Origin: Callipepla californica brunnescens | Taxonomy: Eukaryota; Chordata; Aves; Galliformes; Odontophoridae | Reading direction: 5' to 3' | DNA: 64,000 nt | Assembly (NCBI GenBank): GCA_023055505.1 | Contig: JALIRH010000001.1 | Coordinates: forward strand, 12,395,467 to 12,459,466 | Shown: positions 1 through 11,755 of the stretch, piece by piece | Position numbering within the stretch: position 1 is the first letter of the stretch | Layout: each line of letters begins with the position of its first letter | Made by a program: the position numbers and the translations under genes | The notes under the pieces: model-generated | Told to the model about the DNA's origin: nothing | Database searches by the model: none | The model's input: only the letters and a program-made list of their open reading frames with translations

Positions 1-3000
1 GAGGATATGAAGTCAGACTTTGGAAAGGCACAGAGCTAATTGTAAACAAACATAAGCTGTAAGGTGAGACATTCTGATTGCATAAAAGGAAAAAAAGTCA
101 CTCTAAGGGTTGTGAGACACTGCATCAGGTTGTTCAGAGAGACTATGCAGTCTGTGTCCTTGTATATGTTCAGAAAAGGGCATGAAAAGGGCATGAGCAG
201 TGTGATCCAACTTCAAAGTTAGTCCTGTTTAGAATAGGCCAGACCATATGACCTCTAGCAATATTTTTTTCCTGCAATTCTATGATTACACAATGAGCCA
301 GCAGCTCTTAACAGCAGGTGACTCTCAGTGCCTTCTTTGAGTTGAAGTACCATGAAATATGCAGTCTGAATATAGTTCTTTGCACTTCCATTTCTCCTCC
401 CTTTCCTTGACTTGTACATTTCCTTCTTGTACATTGAGTTACTGTGAGGTATAAGGTACCTAAAATCCCCACAGAGAGCCTGTTTTATATTTATCAAGTG
501 TACATGGAGCACTTAGTTAAGTCCCCTAGGGACACTGCACAAATAATAATAAAAATTCTATGAGACTGCAAAAAAGAATTTTTGCAATAGGAAGTTTAAC
601 GCTAACCAATCCAGGGCAGATAAAATGCCTAGTTAGCTTCAGTATAATAGCTTCACTTCTGCTTAGAGTCATTATCAATTTCTGTCTCCCCCCAAATTTT
701 GAAGAGTTACCATTTAGTATTCAGAGACTATGGAAATATTGACTAGGCTAACAGCATGTTCTTTTCTTGCTCTGTGCTAACTGTCTTAGTGAGAGCTTGA
801 AATGAAGCAGATGATGTGACCTAGTACTCAAATGATTTCCTTTTAAAAAAATTACTGGATTCAACTTAATTACATTTCTTGTTTAATTGTAGGCCTTCTT
901 CACCTGTAGTATAGCGTAATACATTTTTATAACTACATTTATTTACCTTTTGCATTATAAAGATTTATTCTATTTTCAGCTAAACGATTTCTATGGATGT
1001 GTTTGCAAAAAGTCCATTTAAGCTCTTTCTGAACCATGTAGCCAGGCCTTCATTTTTGGTAAATGAGTATGAGTTTGTGCAAAGTCTTAAAGATAGCCAA
1101 GATCTGTCTGCAGGCTACATAAATCTGATAAGGCTAACTTAGGCTCAGCAGCACCTGAATGTAGCTAAATTCTGTCTCTAATTTCCCTTTGGGTTTGAGT
1201 ACAACACAGATGTGCTTGTAACACATAAACTGGCCGTCCCAAAATATGTCCAGGTATCATTTGGAACACAGGATATAGGAGAATTTGGTGAGGACTCCTT
1301 GAATTGGCTCAGCTCGAACCTATGCAACCAAAATGGAGCTCAGCAGCACCAGGTGAATTATCCTACCATCCCACTTGGCTCAGTGGCTTTCTGATGCACC
1401 AGATTTTCTTGTTACCTTTCAAAAGATGGTGGACTCCTTGTCTCCAACAGAGTCCTGGAACAGACATTTTTTCTGCATCCAAGGTACCCTAAATCTTCAG
1501 TACAGCAGCTGATGGCAAGTGAACTATATGTTACTGCTCTCTGTTCAGTTTTGAACTGGTGTTACTGTGAGCATTCATGGAGAAAGCTCAAAGGAGCAAA
1601 AAATAGGCCAGAATTTGCTATAGAAGAGTGGGCTAGAGTCTCTTCAGACTCATCAGCATGACTAAAACTGTTAGCTAAATAACAGCTTGCCAAATTTTTC
1701 TGAACTGCTTGTCTCTTTGTTGTTTCCATGCCCCTGAGAACAAAGCTCAGAGATCAACACCCACATGCAGGACGGCCTCACAGACAATCCCTGGAGACTT
1801 CTAACAGAATAACTGAAATACAATTTCTTCTGTTCAATTCAATTCACACACAGACTAGACCTGGAAGACAGCAGAAAAGTCTTGGCCATTTTCAAAGGGT
1901 CTGATGCTTGCCTTAACTGATCGACAGCACCTTGTCTGATGATGACCACTCTCCTACAAAAAAGCCCATTACTTGTTCAGCTCTAAATTAACTCTCACTA
2001 AATAGTACAGATGCTGTAAACTGTCACCAACTGATCATATTACCACAAATAAACCTTGTGAAATGGCCTCCAATTGTGACTGTGAGACATTACTTCCCAG
2101 TTTGGCCAAAGGTCTAGACAACGCATAAGTTTTTATACTTTGGTCTGCAAAACCTCTGCTGTGTTTCTCAGTTCTATGTTCTGACTTCTCATTAATTCTC
2201 ATCAGGAGGCTTGACTAAGTTTCTAAATATCAAAACCTGCCTGCTGAGAAGCTGCATGCCCCTTGCTAACCGCTGCCTCTGATAACATTTATGGGCCACT
2301 GAAACAATGGAACCACACCAGGCTGGAGTGTGAGCTGCAAACAAATCTTGCAGAGGATAATGGACATTATCGTGCTCTATTCTGCACACGATAAGAATAT
2401 CCAGAGTACTTTAAAAGCTTCCAGAACAAAAGATAACACTTAGCTTATTTTCCCTCAATAATTTATTTACACATGCAAGAGACACGTGTTTGCCCTTTTA
2501 TCACATAAATACATACAAACACAAGCAAGTGAACAGAAACAAGCTATTTTTCCCCTGGGCTAGGGGGAAAAAGAAGAGATTTAATTATTGTCCTTCCTAT
2601 TTCAGAAAACCAAAGGGACATCAAAACTCTATGAAAATAAGAATATTTAGTATCAAGACAGAGAAAAAAAAAAGAAAGAGAAAAAGGAAAGTAATATATA
2701 TTTTATATGAAACAGAGATATTTTAGAAAGGATTTCAAATTCCAAAATGCATTTCTAAATTCACCAGAAATCAATGTCTTCTTCTGACTGAGCAAACTTG
2801 ACATGAAACCAGATATTTCTTGGAAAGAAATATATAAATTGGAAAGTCAGTCTGAGGAGACCTAGGGTCTCATAACACCCAGTCAGGTGTGTAATTTGTT
2901 GGTGAATAAGCTCATTTGGCAGTGATATTTACCTTTGCTGATGCTATGCTTTTCTGCCCATGAATAGGCATTTCTTATTCTTCCTTGAATTCCCAGCCTT

Positions 3001-3700
3001 AGGTATATGAAGATCTGCTCCAACTGTCAATACAGACGTGTTTCAACATGAATGTATGGGTGGGGAAAATGAGATTTTGAAATAATTCAGCATCTCTATT
3101 GCCTTGTGGCATGGATAGTGCCAAAATTAATGGTTCACCCTGCTCCTTTTTCCCTCCAAAAGCCATTACCTATGATAGATCTTTAAGGCTCTGGTCTGCT
3201 TGCTGCTCAAGACTGAGCAGGCCCCAAGCTGGCACTGCCCTGACCCCTTTCTCTGCTAATCCTTTCTTCTGAATCATTCTAGTACAATTCATCTAGGTGC
3301 TCTCATCATCCCCTGCCTGCTCTCTGTTAAAAGAAGAATGCCCTATTGTTCCTTTTTAATGAATGTCCAGATGACAAAGTGTTCATTCAGCTGCCTTTGT
3401 GAGGTTCTCAATTCTGAAGAGATCCAGGTCGATACCCAGTGCTAGTCCAGTCTCTGCCAGCAAGAACTGCAGCCCACCCCTGTGCATACACATTAGAGGA
3501 ACAAAGGTTTGAGACTAAGCAGAGTTATACACGGTGGTTTCCACTTCTTCTTCCAGAAATGGAAATGTAGTTGGTGCTGAGATAACTTAATTACCTTGCC
3601 GAAAACACCTTGAGAAAACTAAACGAAAACCAACAAAAAATAGTAGGAGTTGATCTGAGATCTGATCTTTGTCCCTCAATCTCTTTATCTTTTTCCTTCC
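1..3700. other. Unique AT-rich DNA, no gene recognised
   Basis: No coding region, RNA gene or interspersed repeat is recognised. All open frames are under 90 codons and resemble no family. Minor structure: an 11-bp direct duplication (aaaagggcatg) near 174-195 and a purine-rich A/G tract at about 2664-2692. The section around 3170-3320 is somewhat richer in G+C but shows no recognisable repeat or frame. Confidence 0.6.
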
Positions 3701-3710
3701 CCCACCCCAC

Positions 3711-3786
3711 CTATTTTTTTTTATTTTTTTATTTTTTTATTTTGTGTGTGTGTGTGTCTGTGTGTGTGTGTGTATGTGTGTGTGTG
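3711..3786 (+). repeat. T-rich tract plus interrupted GT microsatellite
   Basis: A run of T with scattered A (about 3711-3742) passes directly into an interrupted (GT)n tract at 3743-3786, broken by single C and A substitutions. Cysteine/valine-rich open frames over it are translations of the dinucleotide repeat, not proteins. The interruptions suggest a microsatellite that has partly stabilised. Confidence 0.9.
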
Positions 3787-4650
3787 CAACTTGAGACTGC
3801 ATTTGCCTGCTCTTGTTTTGTTTGTGCTTGAGTGTTTTCAGTTTCATGCCTGGTTACCTGCCTACCTGAGCACTACTGAGAGCACACTTTTCACTGTGAA
3901 AGGAATGCATATGTTCCCTTGCCTGCTTGAACTAGGAACTGCTTCTACAGGGAAAAAGAACAATTGCTGTTGAATTACAGAAGGGCATTTCTTTCTGAAA
4001 ATTGATCTTGTAGACAACAGCTGAGGTTCACTAAGGTAAGTGCAAGGATGTGTGATGTATTTTTATCTGCTCCAGCCTGTCCACTTTTTTATGTAGGGAG
4101 GCAGTGCAATTCCTTGCATAGAGAGAAAAGATTGTTTCATCACCCTTAGAGCTAAAAGTCTTAAAGTTGTGAAGAAAGCTAAGAAGGATGATGGATCCTC
4201 CTGTAATCTCATCTGTAAATTATTCCTTTTTATGCTGGATGAGATGGAATCAAAAAAGATTATGTTGTAGTAGCTTTCCATGCCTACAGCTCCCTATGGC
4301 TAACTCTTTTCCCCAAAGGCCTTGAACATGATCTCTGTCAAGGGTAATTTAAAGACCCTTATTCATTTCTAACTTGGAGCAAAACGGGTTTGTGATCCAT
4401 TGGTACTGCAGCAAGAAGAGGTGTGTACTCCTTCTAGTTCTGTGTTATGTTTTTGCTGTGTGTGGGGATAGGAAATCAATCAGCACTCCTTCCTAAAGAC
4501 TGAAAAGCACTTTATTTTCCATCTGCAAAACGCTGTCAAGAAAGTGGAAAACAACAGGAAGAAACAACATAACCAGTATTTCTGCAGAAGCTTAAATAAT
4601 GGCTGAAAATAAAACCTTAATCACATAGTTATTTAGACTGGTTCCTTCTG
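3787..4650. other. Unique DNA, nothing recognised
   Basis: No gene or repeat family seen. Both strands carry only short open frames (under 100 codons) with no recognisable motif. Confidence 0.55.
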
Positions 4651-4651
4651 G

Positions 4652-4687
4652 AAAGAAAAACAAAACAAAACAAAACAAAAAAAAAAA
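4652..4687 (+). repeat. A-rich (CAAAA)n simple repeat
   Basis: Several CAAAA units ending in a run of A. No retroposed body with matching target duplications is evident on either side, so I call it a simple repeat, not a retrocopy tail. Confidence 0.8.
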
Positions 4688-4954
4688 CCCACAAAAATCC
4701 TTGGAACTAGGAATCATATCACAATATCTTAGAAAAAATATATCCATTACACTGCCTTCCTTGTAATTTCCATAAATAAAGACTATAATACAAAACAAAT
4801 ACAAAATATACGGTTGGTCTGAAAAAACAAGGTCTGAAAAATTGATCAGAGTTGTATGTATAATTATGGCAACTAAAATCAAAGGTTCTCAGCTCTTTTA
4901 ATAGAATTTACTCTTTGGTTTTACTCTGATAATTTCAGTTCACTTCCAGACTTA

Positions 4955-5103
4955 TGCCCTCTGGAGTCTCCTCTGGAGATGTTCAAGACCTGCGTGGACA
5001 CTTACCTGTGCAATCTGGTCTAGGGAGCTTTGGCAAGGGGGGTTGGACTCAATGAACTCTAGAGGTCCCTCCCAACACCTGCAACTCTGTAATTCTGTGA
5101 TTT
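4955..5103 (+). mobile_element. CR1 LINE, 3' fragment, sense
   Basis: This is the 3' end of a CR1 non-LTR retrotransposon. It shows the usual order: a segment meaning 'gagatgttcaagacctg', then a G-run followed by 'gttggactcaatgaactc', then 'aggtccctcccaa', and a terminal AATTCTGTGA-type motif at about 5092-5101. CR1 copies in birds are normally 5'-truncated, as here. Only the last ORF2 codons and the short 3' UTR remain. A second CR1 in the opposite orientation begins about 55 bp downstream. Confidence 0.9.
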
Positions 5104-5156
5104 ATCTGCTTAGTTATTAGCTTGCCCTTTCTTATCCTTACAATCAGAGTTGTAGC

Positions 5157-5580
5157 ATCATAGAATCACCAAGATTGGAAAAGACTTTCAAGACCATCCA
5201 GTCCAACTGTCCACCTATCAACAATAGTTCTCACTAAACCATGTCCCTCAGTACAACATCTAAATGTCCCTTGAATACCTCCAGGGTTGATGACTCCACC
5301 ACCTCCCTGGGCAGCCCATTCCAGCACCTGAAAACTCTTTTGGAGAAGTAGTATTTCCTAACAACCAGTCTGAATCTCCCCTGGAGCAACTTGAGGCCAT
5401 TTCCTCTTGTCCTATCACTAGTGACACGAGAGAAGAGACAGACCCCCAGCTCATTACAACCTCCCTTCAGGTAGTTAAAGAGAGTGATAAGGTTTCCCCT
5501 GAGCCTCCTCTTCTTCTTTTTCCCAAATATATCACTGAAGTCCACACATGTTCCTAAAACCTGTTCTCTCATCCTCCAGT
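5157..5580 (-). mobile_element. CR1 LINE, antisense, ORF2 C-terminus still readable
   Basis: The antisense 3' end starts at about 5157 (atcatagaatcacc) and continues into the C-terminal part of ORF2, the CR1 endonuclease/reverse transcriptase polyprotein. On the minus strand 5572-5234 gives an uninterrupted 112-codon frame with hallmarks of the CR1 RT C-terminus: [27 protein letters not shown], and [22 protein letters not shown]. The frame is open because the copy is only moderately diverged; it is not a host gene. The 5' part of the element is missing, so it cannot encode a complete RT. The right border near 5580 is where similarity to CR1 stops by eye. Confidence 0.92.
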
Positions 5581-6796
5581 CCTGCTCTATGTAGAATTAG
5601 AAGTGTGAAATTTAGAAAAACATTGTACACTGGTATTTCACAAGTGGTCTTGGCTGGTCTTTATTTTCAGGAAATCAAATGCATAACACCAAATTTAAAT
5701 GAGTCTTCTGCACATGGCAGTGCAAACATTATGAGTAGTCACCTTGTAGGATTCCGTAATTGTTCTTCATCTACCTTCAGGCAGAATCAGAGTACAACAA
5801 ACCAATTATAACCATGGGTGATGTGATATTATTTTTTCATTCTGTAGCATGTTCTGATGGCTACAGTCAGACTTGCTTCTTGCCATTTCTATGGACAAAT
5901 TCAGTGTTGTCTACCTATATTAACTTCCGATCTTCTTAACTTTTATTTCCTGTTGGTACCTATTTTGCATACTTTCTAGAGACATTTTGGTACTATTACA
6001 TTAAGTACTCATCAGCACTTTCCACAGTAAACCCAATCACCAGAATTAGAAAAAAAAAAGTTTTTATTTTGTTGTATAAATCAGTTATCTAAAGAATACA
6101 GAAGTCATCATCTTAACTGGTACAGAATTCTTTCTGGTTTTAGAGCAGCATTTTTAACTATAATACAAATGTTGTTTAGGAAGAGAAGAATTTCTTTGCT
6201 ATGAACATTTTCCTTGAAGAAATGGCAGCTGGGACAGAAAAGCAGATTAGCATTTCTCTCTAATGATCTTTGAAATGATCTGGTAAGACTCAGGCTCTTC
6301 ACTGTCACCATCTAAGGAAGGGAACGTGCACCTTTGAAGTATTTTTACCAACCCTCTGTGATTTTTCTTGTGAGATGGAAAAAACTTTTTCAGTGTGGAA
6401 TTTAATAATCTCCAATCTGAATTGTTTTCTAGTGATTTCTACCCCTCTTTGTTAATGCTATGGAAGGAAATGTAACACATTTACAGTCTTGGATTTATAT
6501 ATGTCTGAAGTCACAGCTCAGCTCCTGGAATAGTGGTATTAGACACTATTACTTGAAGTATAGTGAAATTTTTATGTAAATTGAACTACCATACTTTTTT
6601 TTCTTGCTTTCTCTAAGCACATTATCTTTTGTCCAACGCCATTTGACAGGTTTATTCTTTTTTCCTTTTGTAAGGACAAATATCAAGCCAATTTACGTTA
6701 ATATGTCTGGAATTGAATTCCATAGCCCTATCTAAGCAGTAGAATATTCTGATATAGCTTTGAAGCAGCAGCTATAACTCTTACAAAAATAATCAA
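5581..6796. other. Unique DNA, nothing recognised
   Basis: AT-rich sequence without a recognisable gene, RNA or repeat family. Short A and T homopolymers occur (for example about 6050-6060 and 6594-6603). Confidence 0.55.
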
Positions 6797-6840
6797 ATAT
6801 TATATATATATATATATATACACACAAATACATATATATT
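6797..6840. repeat. (TA)n / (CA)n simple repeat
   Basis: Alternating TA tract of about 20 bp, followed by CACACA and a further TA stretch, then an A-run at 6843-6851. Tracts like this are expansion-prone and carry no coding information. Confidence 0.9.
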
Positions 6841-6934
6841 TAAAAAAAAAAGTAAAACAATAAAATTCCAAAAGTCATTCCACAGAATAAAATCCTATGC
6901 CAGTATAAGATAATTTTTCCCTCCATCCACCTCA

Positions 6935-7610
6935 GCTTCCCATATCTAGTTCCTCACATACCCTAAAAGCTCAACCTTAAAAGTCTTATTCATATTCTGT
7001 GTGTTTCAGGTTTTAATTTTTGGAAGATGTGTAACTTTAATTTTCTGTCTGTGTACTATGCCACCTGGCTTGGGCGAAGCACAGGGAAGGAGAAATCCAA
7101 CACAAATGATCACACATCTTTGTTAGCCTTACAATCACATTTGTAACTTCTATCAAGTCTCCTGTAGGTTTTGTAAATGTTCTTTTGAAATCTTCCTAGT
7201 TAATAGCACATCATCCAGATAATAGACAACACCATTTACCCCCTGCCTTACTTAGCTCATTTTTCTTTGAAACTCAGCAGGTGCTTTTTTTCGGTTCATA
7301 CCTAAATAGCCCTTTATGTGTGTTTGTCGTCAGAGGCTTTTTTATGCCAATTGCAAGGCTACCTGCTGGCACTCTTGGGGCAAGCCTTGTTTGGTAAACC
7401 TCTCTACACTTTCAAACGTACTTCAGAAAACCAAATCTTCTGCTCCAGGGATCTCATATTGTCCAGCTGGATGAGCTCTGCTCTCCTGTCCTCTAAAAAT
7501 GCAATCGGAGCAGACAATTCACTGTTATCCAGGGGAGAACATGGGCTCTGGGTTCCCACGTGCACCAAGCTGCTCTTCCAGCAGTCTTTGCAGAGCTTAT
7601 GGCATAGGTC
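6935..7610 (-). pseudogene. Decayed Ty3/Gypsy-type reverse transcriptase
   Basis: Reading the minus strand gives, in the right order and spacing, degenerate forms of Ty3/Gypsy RT blocks. An N-terminal block has SAPIAF (about 7515-7490; the family usually has AAPIV plus a basic stretch). A QQV block (CQQVALQL, 7371-7348) corresponds to the family's AYQQ motif. Then come THIKG (7323-7309), APAEFQRKM (7284-7258), the catalytic-type box YYLDDV (about 7224-7207), KEHLQNLQE (7186-7161), an RLTKMCDH stretch like the family's RLNKxKC, and LLGYVRN, like FLGLVNYY, near 6960-6940. The QQV-to-EHL blocks share one frame, interrupted by at least three stop codons; the flanking blocks need frame shifts. About five residues seem missing between THIKG and APAEFQ. 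It is clearly dead. No flanking LTRs, protease or integrase were recognised. YLDD followed by EHLxNL points to Gypsy, not to ERV or CR1 RT. Assignment is by motif, not by search. Confidence 0.72.
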
Positions 7611-7904
7611 TTCTGAGAAGCACAGAAATGAATTTACCACTTACAGAAGACACTGTATTTATACCTGTTAATAAACCACACCTACAACGGATACAGCTGC
7701 ATTTTCCTATCCCATTAAGCAACTGATTAGCTACTATCCAACATTATTTAGGCATAGAGAAACAGTTGCTGTCCACCATTTTCAGTTAAGACTGCCTTCA
7801 GTGTTAACAAAGTATATTTATAAATTATTTTGATGAGAAGACCTACTTGTTAATCAGCACTTGTCCTTACACTATCACTATGGTGAGCGTACTACGTCTG
7901 TTCA
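7611..7904. other. Short unique interval between RT fossil and CR1
   Basis: No feature recognised. If the Gypsy-type fossil continues upstream of its RT, protease or gag remnants would be expected here on the minus strand, but I could not recognise any. Confidence 0.45.
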
Positions 7905-8350
7905 TTTTCTACTGTGCACAGCTTGTGCTCCAGACCCCTCACCAGCTTCGCTTCCCTTCTCACACTCCAGGACCTTGATGTATTTCTTATAGTGAAGAGT
8001 CCAAAACTGAGCACAGTACTTGAGGTGCAGCCTCACCAGGGCTCAGTACAGAGGAATGATCACTCCCCTGCTCTTGCTCTCCTGCTGGCAGCGCTATTTC
8101 TGATACAAGCCAGGATACCATCGGCCTTCTTGGCCACCTGGGCACACTGCTGGATCATGTTCAGCTGAGACTTGGCCAACACCCCCAGATCCTTTTCCTA
8201 CACACAGGTTTCCAGACACTCTGCCCCAGGCCTATAGCACTGTGTGCAGTGCTTGTGACTGAAGTGCAGGGCCTTGGTCTTGTGGAACTTCATCTTATTG
8301 AACTACCAATGTTCACCTTGGCATGTATTCCCCAGGTTTTTCTAACATCC
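7905..8350 (-). mobile_element. CR1 LINE ORF2 fragment, antisense
   Basis: Read on the minus strand, this matches the RT thumb and downstream region of CR1 ORF2. Recognisable segments include the antisense of the 'aacaaggccaag.. ctgcac' block (about 8270-8310), the 'aaggatctgggggtgttggcc' block (about 8170-8195), the 'cagcagtgtgcccaggtggcc' block (8130-8155), and the 'ctgtactgagccctggtgaggc' block (8025-8050). It lacks the CR1 3' end, so it is a broken internal piece or a copy truncated on both sides. Divergence is substantial and frames are interrupted. Confidence 0.85.
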
Positions 8351-11142
8351 ATTGTGTATCAGCCTCTTCAAGCACCTACCTTTCTGGTACTGATGCTTAT
8401 GTGGATGCTCTAGTCTTATGCTTTAAATCTGCAATTTAGTGGAGACACAGTAAGCCAACTTGGAGAATGGACTCAGATTCCAACATTTAATTTCCTGAGT
8501 TAGTTTAAACCAGATTATTGAGTAATTTGGTACATGATTACCCAAGTGTTTTTACCAGAATAACTGTGGCAGTGGTGCAGAGGGGGAAATGAAGGGCTGG
8601 AGCTGTGCTGAGAGAACTGTTTCTTCAGAGTGTGGCACTGCTTTGTGCAAATTAAAAGTATTTGCAGAAATCAGCTGTTGTTCCCTGATATCAATCTGAT
8701 TTTAGAATCTTTTGCTAAAAGATACTGAACCAACCAGTGGCAGAAAGCACTTTTAGGCTTGCCAAACATGAAAAGATGTTTTAGAGTCTTATACTTGGGT
8801 TTCAAGATAAAACACATTGTTGTTAAAAAAAACCACAAATAAATGCGGTAAGCTTATAATGGTTTCATTAAGAAGATCTACAGTGTCTTTATCTCAGTAA
8901 GTTCCTGTGTAAAATAAGACAAATTCAAAGTATCTTTTGTATTTTTTATTAGGTGATGTTAGAAAAATAACTTCTGTATAGTGAAACCTTCCATACTCTT
9001 TCTGTAAAATTACTGTCAAAGGCTGAATCTCCTTCAAAACTTATTTGCATTATAATTTCTTCAGTGCTTATTTTTGTTCTTTCATTTTTTAATTTCAAGA
9101 TCCAATCCTTTGGCATTTTTCTGATTTGTGTTTTACAGTGGGCTTCATTTCCTTAGGATGACAATAACTTATAACATATAAAAATAAAAGGCAACTAACA
9201 CAGGGAAATAATTTTTCCTTCCTTACTGCAGGAAATGTAAATCATAACTGAAATTAAAGCCCATGTTGTGGTCACACACATGATTTTACATCCTTGTTCT
9301 TAAAGAGAAAAACAAATCCAGGAGACTTAAAAGCAGCAAAAAGAAATTGTTTAGTTGCCACTGGAAGTGCCTTTCTATGCAATTGCTCACCTTATTCTAT
9401 TAAGAAACTATTTATAGATGTTTGCCCCAAAGTTTTTATCCATTCTAATTCAGTTCTTGTACAAAGATATTAAATAATGCCAATGCTAAAATCTTATTCT
9501 AAATATAAGAAAAAGACATCCTACTGAAAGAAAGTTGAAATGCGAGAATTATACAATCTATAATGCGAGAATAACAATCTAGCTGTCATTCATAGTGGTA
9601 AAGATCAAGAAGTATTCTCATTTCTGTAATACACAACTGTTAAGAAGCTGGCAATGGAGGGAGGAATGTAACCACTTTTTTATAATTCTTTTTCCTTGGA
9701 CTTCTTTATATAATCTCAAGCAGGAACAAGGCTATGAGCTATATTTATTAATGATGAATCTGAGTCAGTACTTTCTTATGATTCCAGTGATGGTGCATTG
9801 AACTAAATCCATAGCAAATTCAGATTTGCCACTTGCTTTATCATTTGAAACTGTGCTCGATTGGTCCACAGATTTCAGGGCTACTGCACGCACAATTAAA
9901 GGATGACAAAGTTATGCTGCTGCTTGTTGCGAGCTGACCTAGATAGCTGTGATTTCAGAATGAAATAGTAGAAGAACTGAGTAGCAAAGAGTTATCTACT
10001 GAGGTAAACAAACAACAACAACAAAAATCAGCTGAGAAACAAGAAAAATAAAGAGAGCAATCACTGAAGGGTAAGCAGAAGAATTTTGATGAAGTAGTAA
10101 AAGATGGGGTGAATGTCATCAAATAGAAAAATGTATGTGCGTGTGGAACAGAAGGAAAGTAAGACTAAAAGCTTGCATCATCTTACAAAGTGTTTTTTGA
10201 ACCCTTGAGGTGAGTATATCTTTGAAGACATACAATATTGTTGCTCGTACTGCCATACAGTCTCCTTCAGGGTAGATCAAAGGAATCTACTCTTTGCCCC
10301 TCAGTTTTTTTGCAAAAATCCTCGTCTTAGGCCAGGACTGCTTATTGAGAAGGGGGGTTAATGTCACAGCAGAAGAGTCAGGAAAATGTTATTCTCTCTG
10401 CAATTTGTGACCTCCTGTCTATTCAGGATGAATAAAACAAGTTAGGGAGAAAACATCCAGCTATATATCACCAAATTCTCTTTCTGAAGGAAATGACTTG
10501 GAAGAATCTGAAATCTACAATGGGATCCTGAATTATAACAGTAGATAGGTGTTAGTTATTGTTACTGGATAGAATGCAGACAAAACAAAGACCAGATATA
10601 TTTGTATAAGTGTAATCCCAGACAATTTTCTTGTCTCTCTAGATGTTTTAACAATAATTGTTAAAACCACTATTTCTCTTATTATTCAATTTAATCTACC
10701 ATTTTTGAACCTCTAACATATTCAGATAATTTTGAAACAGATTATAGATTCATTACAAAAGCTGTTGCAGAAGAAAACATATATATATCTACCAGTAAAG
10801 ATAGTTACATGCTATGTGTAAACGATCTATATTTGTTTCTCCATGACTGGAAATGGAAGCCCTGCTCCAGCTGCAGCCAGATCATAGTAACTGTTTCAAA
10901 GTAGTTTGTGGGAATGACAATAAAGTTTAAATATAGTACACATTGACAGAGCTATGGAGAAACTCCTCCATTCACAAAAGTCACTCACTGCATTGTTAGT
11001 TCAACACAAATGGCTAAGAAATTAATCATTATGCTCTCACTAAAAGATGGAGATGGAGTCCTGTTTGATATGGACTGCTGATTTTATTCATGGAGTCAAA
11101 CCTGAAACTTCTCAGTCCTTCTGAATGATGTGCTAAATGCCA
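8351..11142. other. Unique AT-rich DNA, nothing recognised
   Basis: No gene, RNA or repeat family recognised. Minor structure: an imperfect direct repeat around 'tgcgagaat' at 9541-9575 and a short CAA-rich tract at about 10007-10027. Confidence 0.55.
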
Positions 11143-11177
11143 TTTTTTAATTTATTTTATTTTTTATTTTTTTTTTT
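11143..11177 (+). repeat. T-rich tract
   Basis: A stretch of T with occasional A lies immediately before the target site of the following LTR. It belongs to the insertion site, not to the element. Confidence 0.85.
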
Positions 11178-11182
11178 CCCTA

Positions 11183-11750
11183 TGTCATGGCTTTATGATT
11201 TTTGGCATTGGTATTCCACATCATAACATCATGTAGTCCATTAAGAGTCAAAGAGTTAACACTCCAGCCCCATGGATCATTAATAATTCCAAGTATACCT
11301 GTCTCAGAAGAGAAGAAGAACTACATTCCCCAGAGGACTTTGTGATGCTTTGTATTTTTACGTGTTTTCCGCTCAGAGGGAACAGATAAAAATGCTCTGC
11401 GGTCATGGGACACTCTCTTTCCTTTGGGATCGACTCAGCAGTGGGTGCTCGCTGCCGTCTCACCTTCAGCGTTAGTGTAAGGCCTTCGGTTTATCGGACA
11501 CTCTCGCTTGCTCATTTTATTTGATTTATTAGCTTCAATTCCAATTATATTGTACTATATTGTGTTATTTTGCTTTCTGATATCTTATTTAGTAAATTAG
11601 CTTTCCTTCTCAGATTGTTGCCGCTGTTTTGTTTCTAGGCCCATCTCCCTTTTCCTTTTCCCCCTTCCCCTTTCCTGGGGCGTGGGTCCGTGGGTCCCCC
11701 GCACCAATCGTCACGGAACCGGGCTGATCCAGTCCAGTAAACCATTGACA
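11183..11750 (+). mobile_element. Solo LTR, ERVL-like, with perfect target duplication
   Basis: A 568-bp element starts TGTCATGG and ends ATTGACA, so the ends are inverted (TGTCA/TGACA). It is flanked by identical 5-bp direct repeats CCCTA at 11178-11182 and 11751-11755. These are the hallmarks of a retroviral LTR integrated and then reduced to a solo LTR by recombination. A five-base duplication and the overall sequence style fit avian ERVL-type LTRs, but the family name is from memory. Inside, a GATAAAAATG box at 11385-11394 could be the TATA element, and AGTAAA at 11591-11596 is a plausible variant polyadenylation signal, which gives plus orientation. Many CpGs survive in 11340-11510, and the ends are intact, so the insertion looks fairly young. 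No internal viral genes remain. Confidence 0.88.
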
Positions 11751-11755
11751 CCCTA

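Noticed and set aside
3610..3973. Cysteine/valine-rich plus-strand frames
   Set aside because: They are translations of the GT microsatellite and adjacent T-rich tract.
5234..5572. 112-codon minus-strand frame as a gene
   Set aside because: It is the C-terminal part of CR1 ORF2 within a 5'-truncated element.
7914..8168. 84-codon plus-strand frame
   Set aside because: It is the antisense of CR1 reverse transcriptase sequence.
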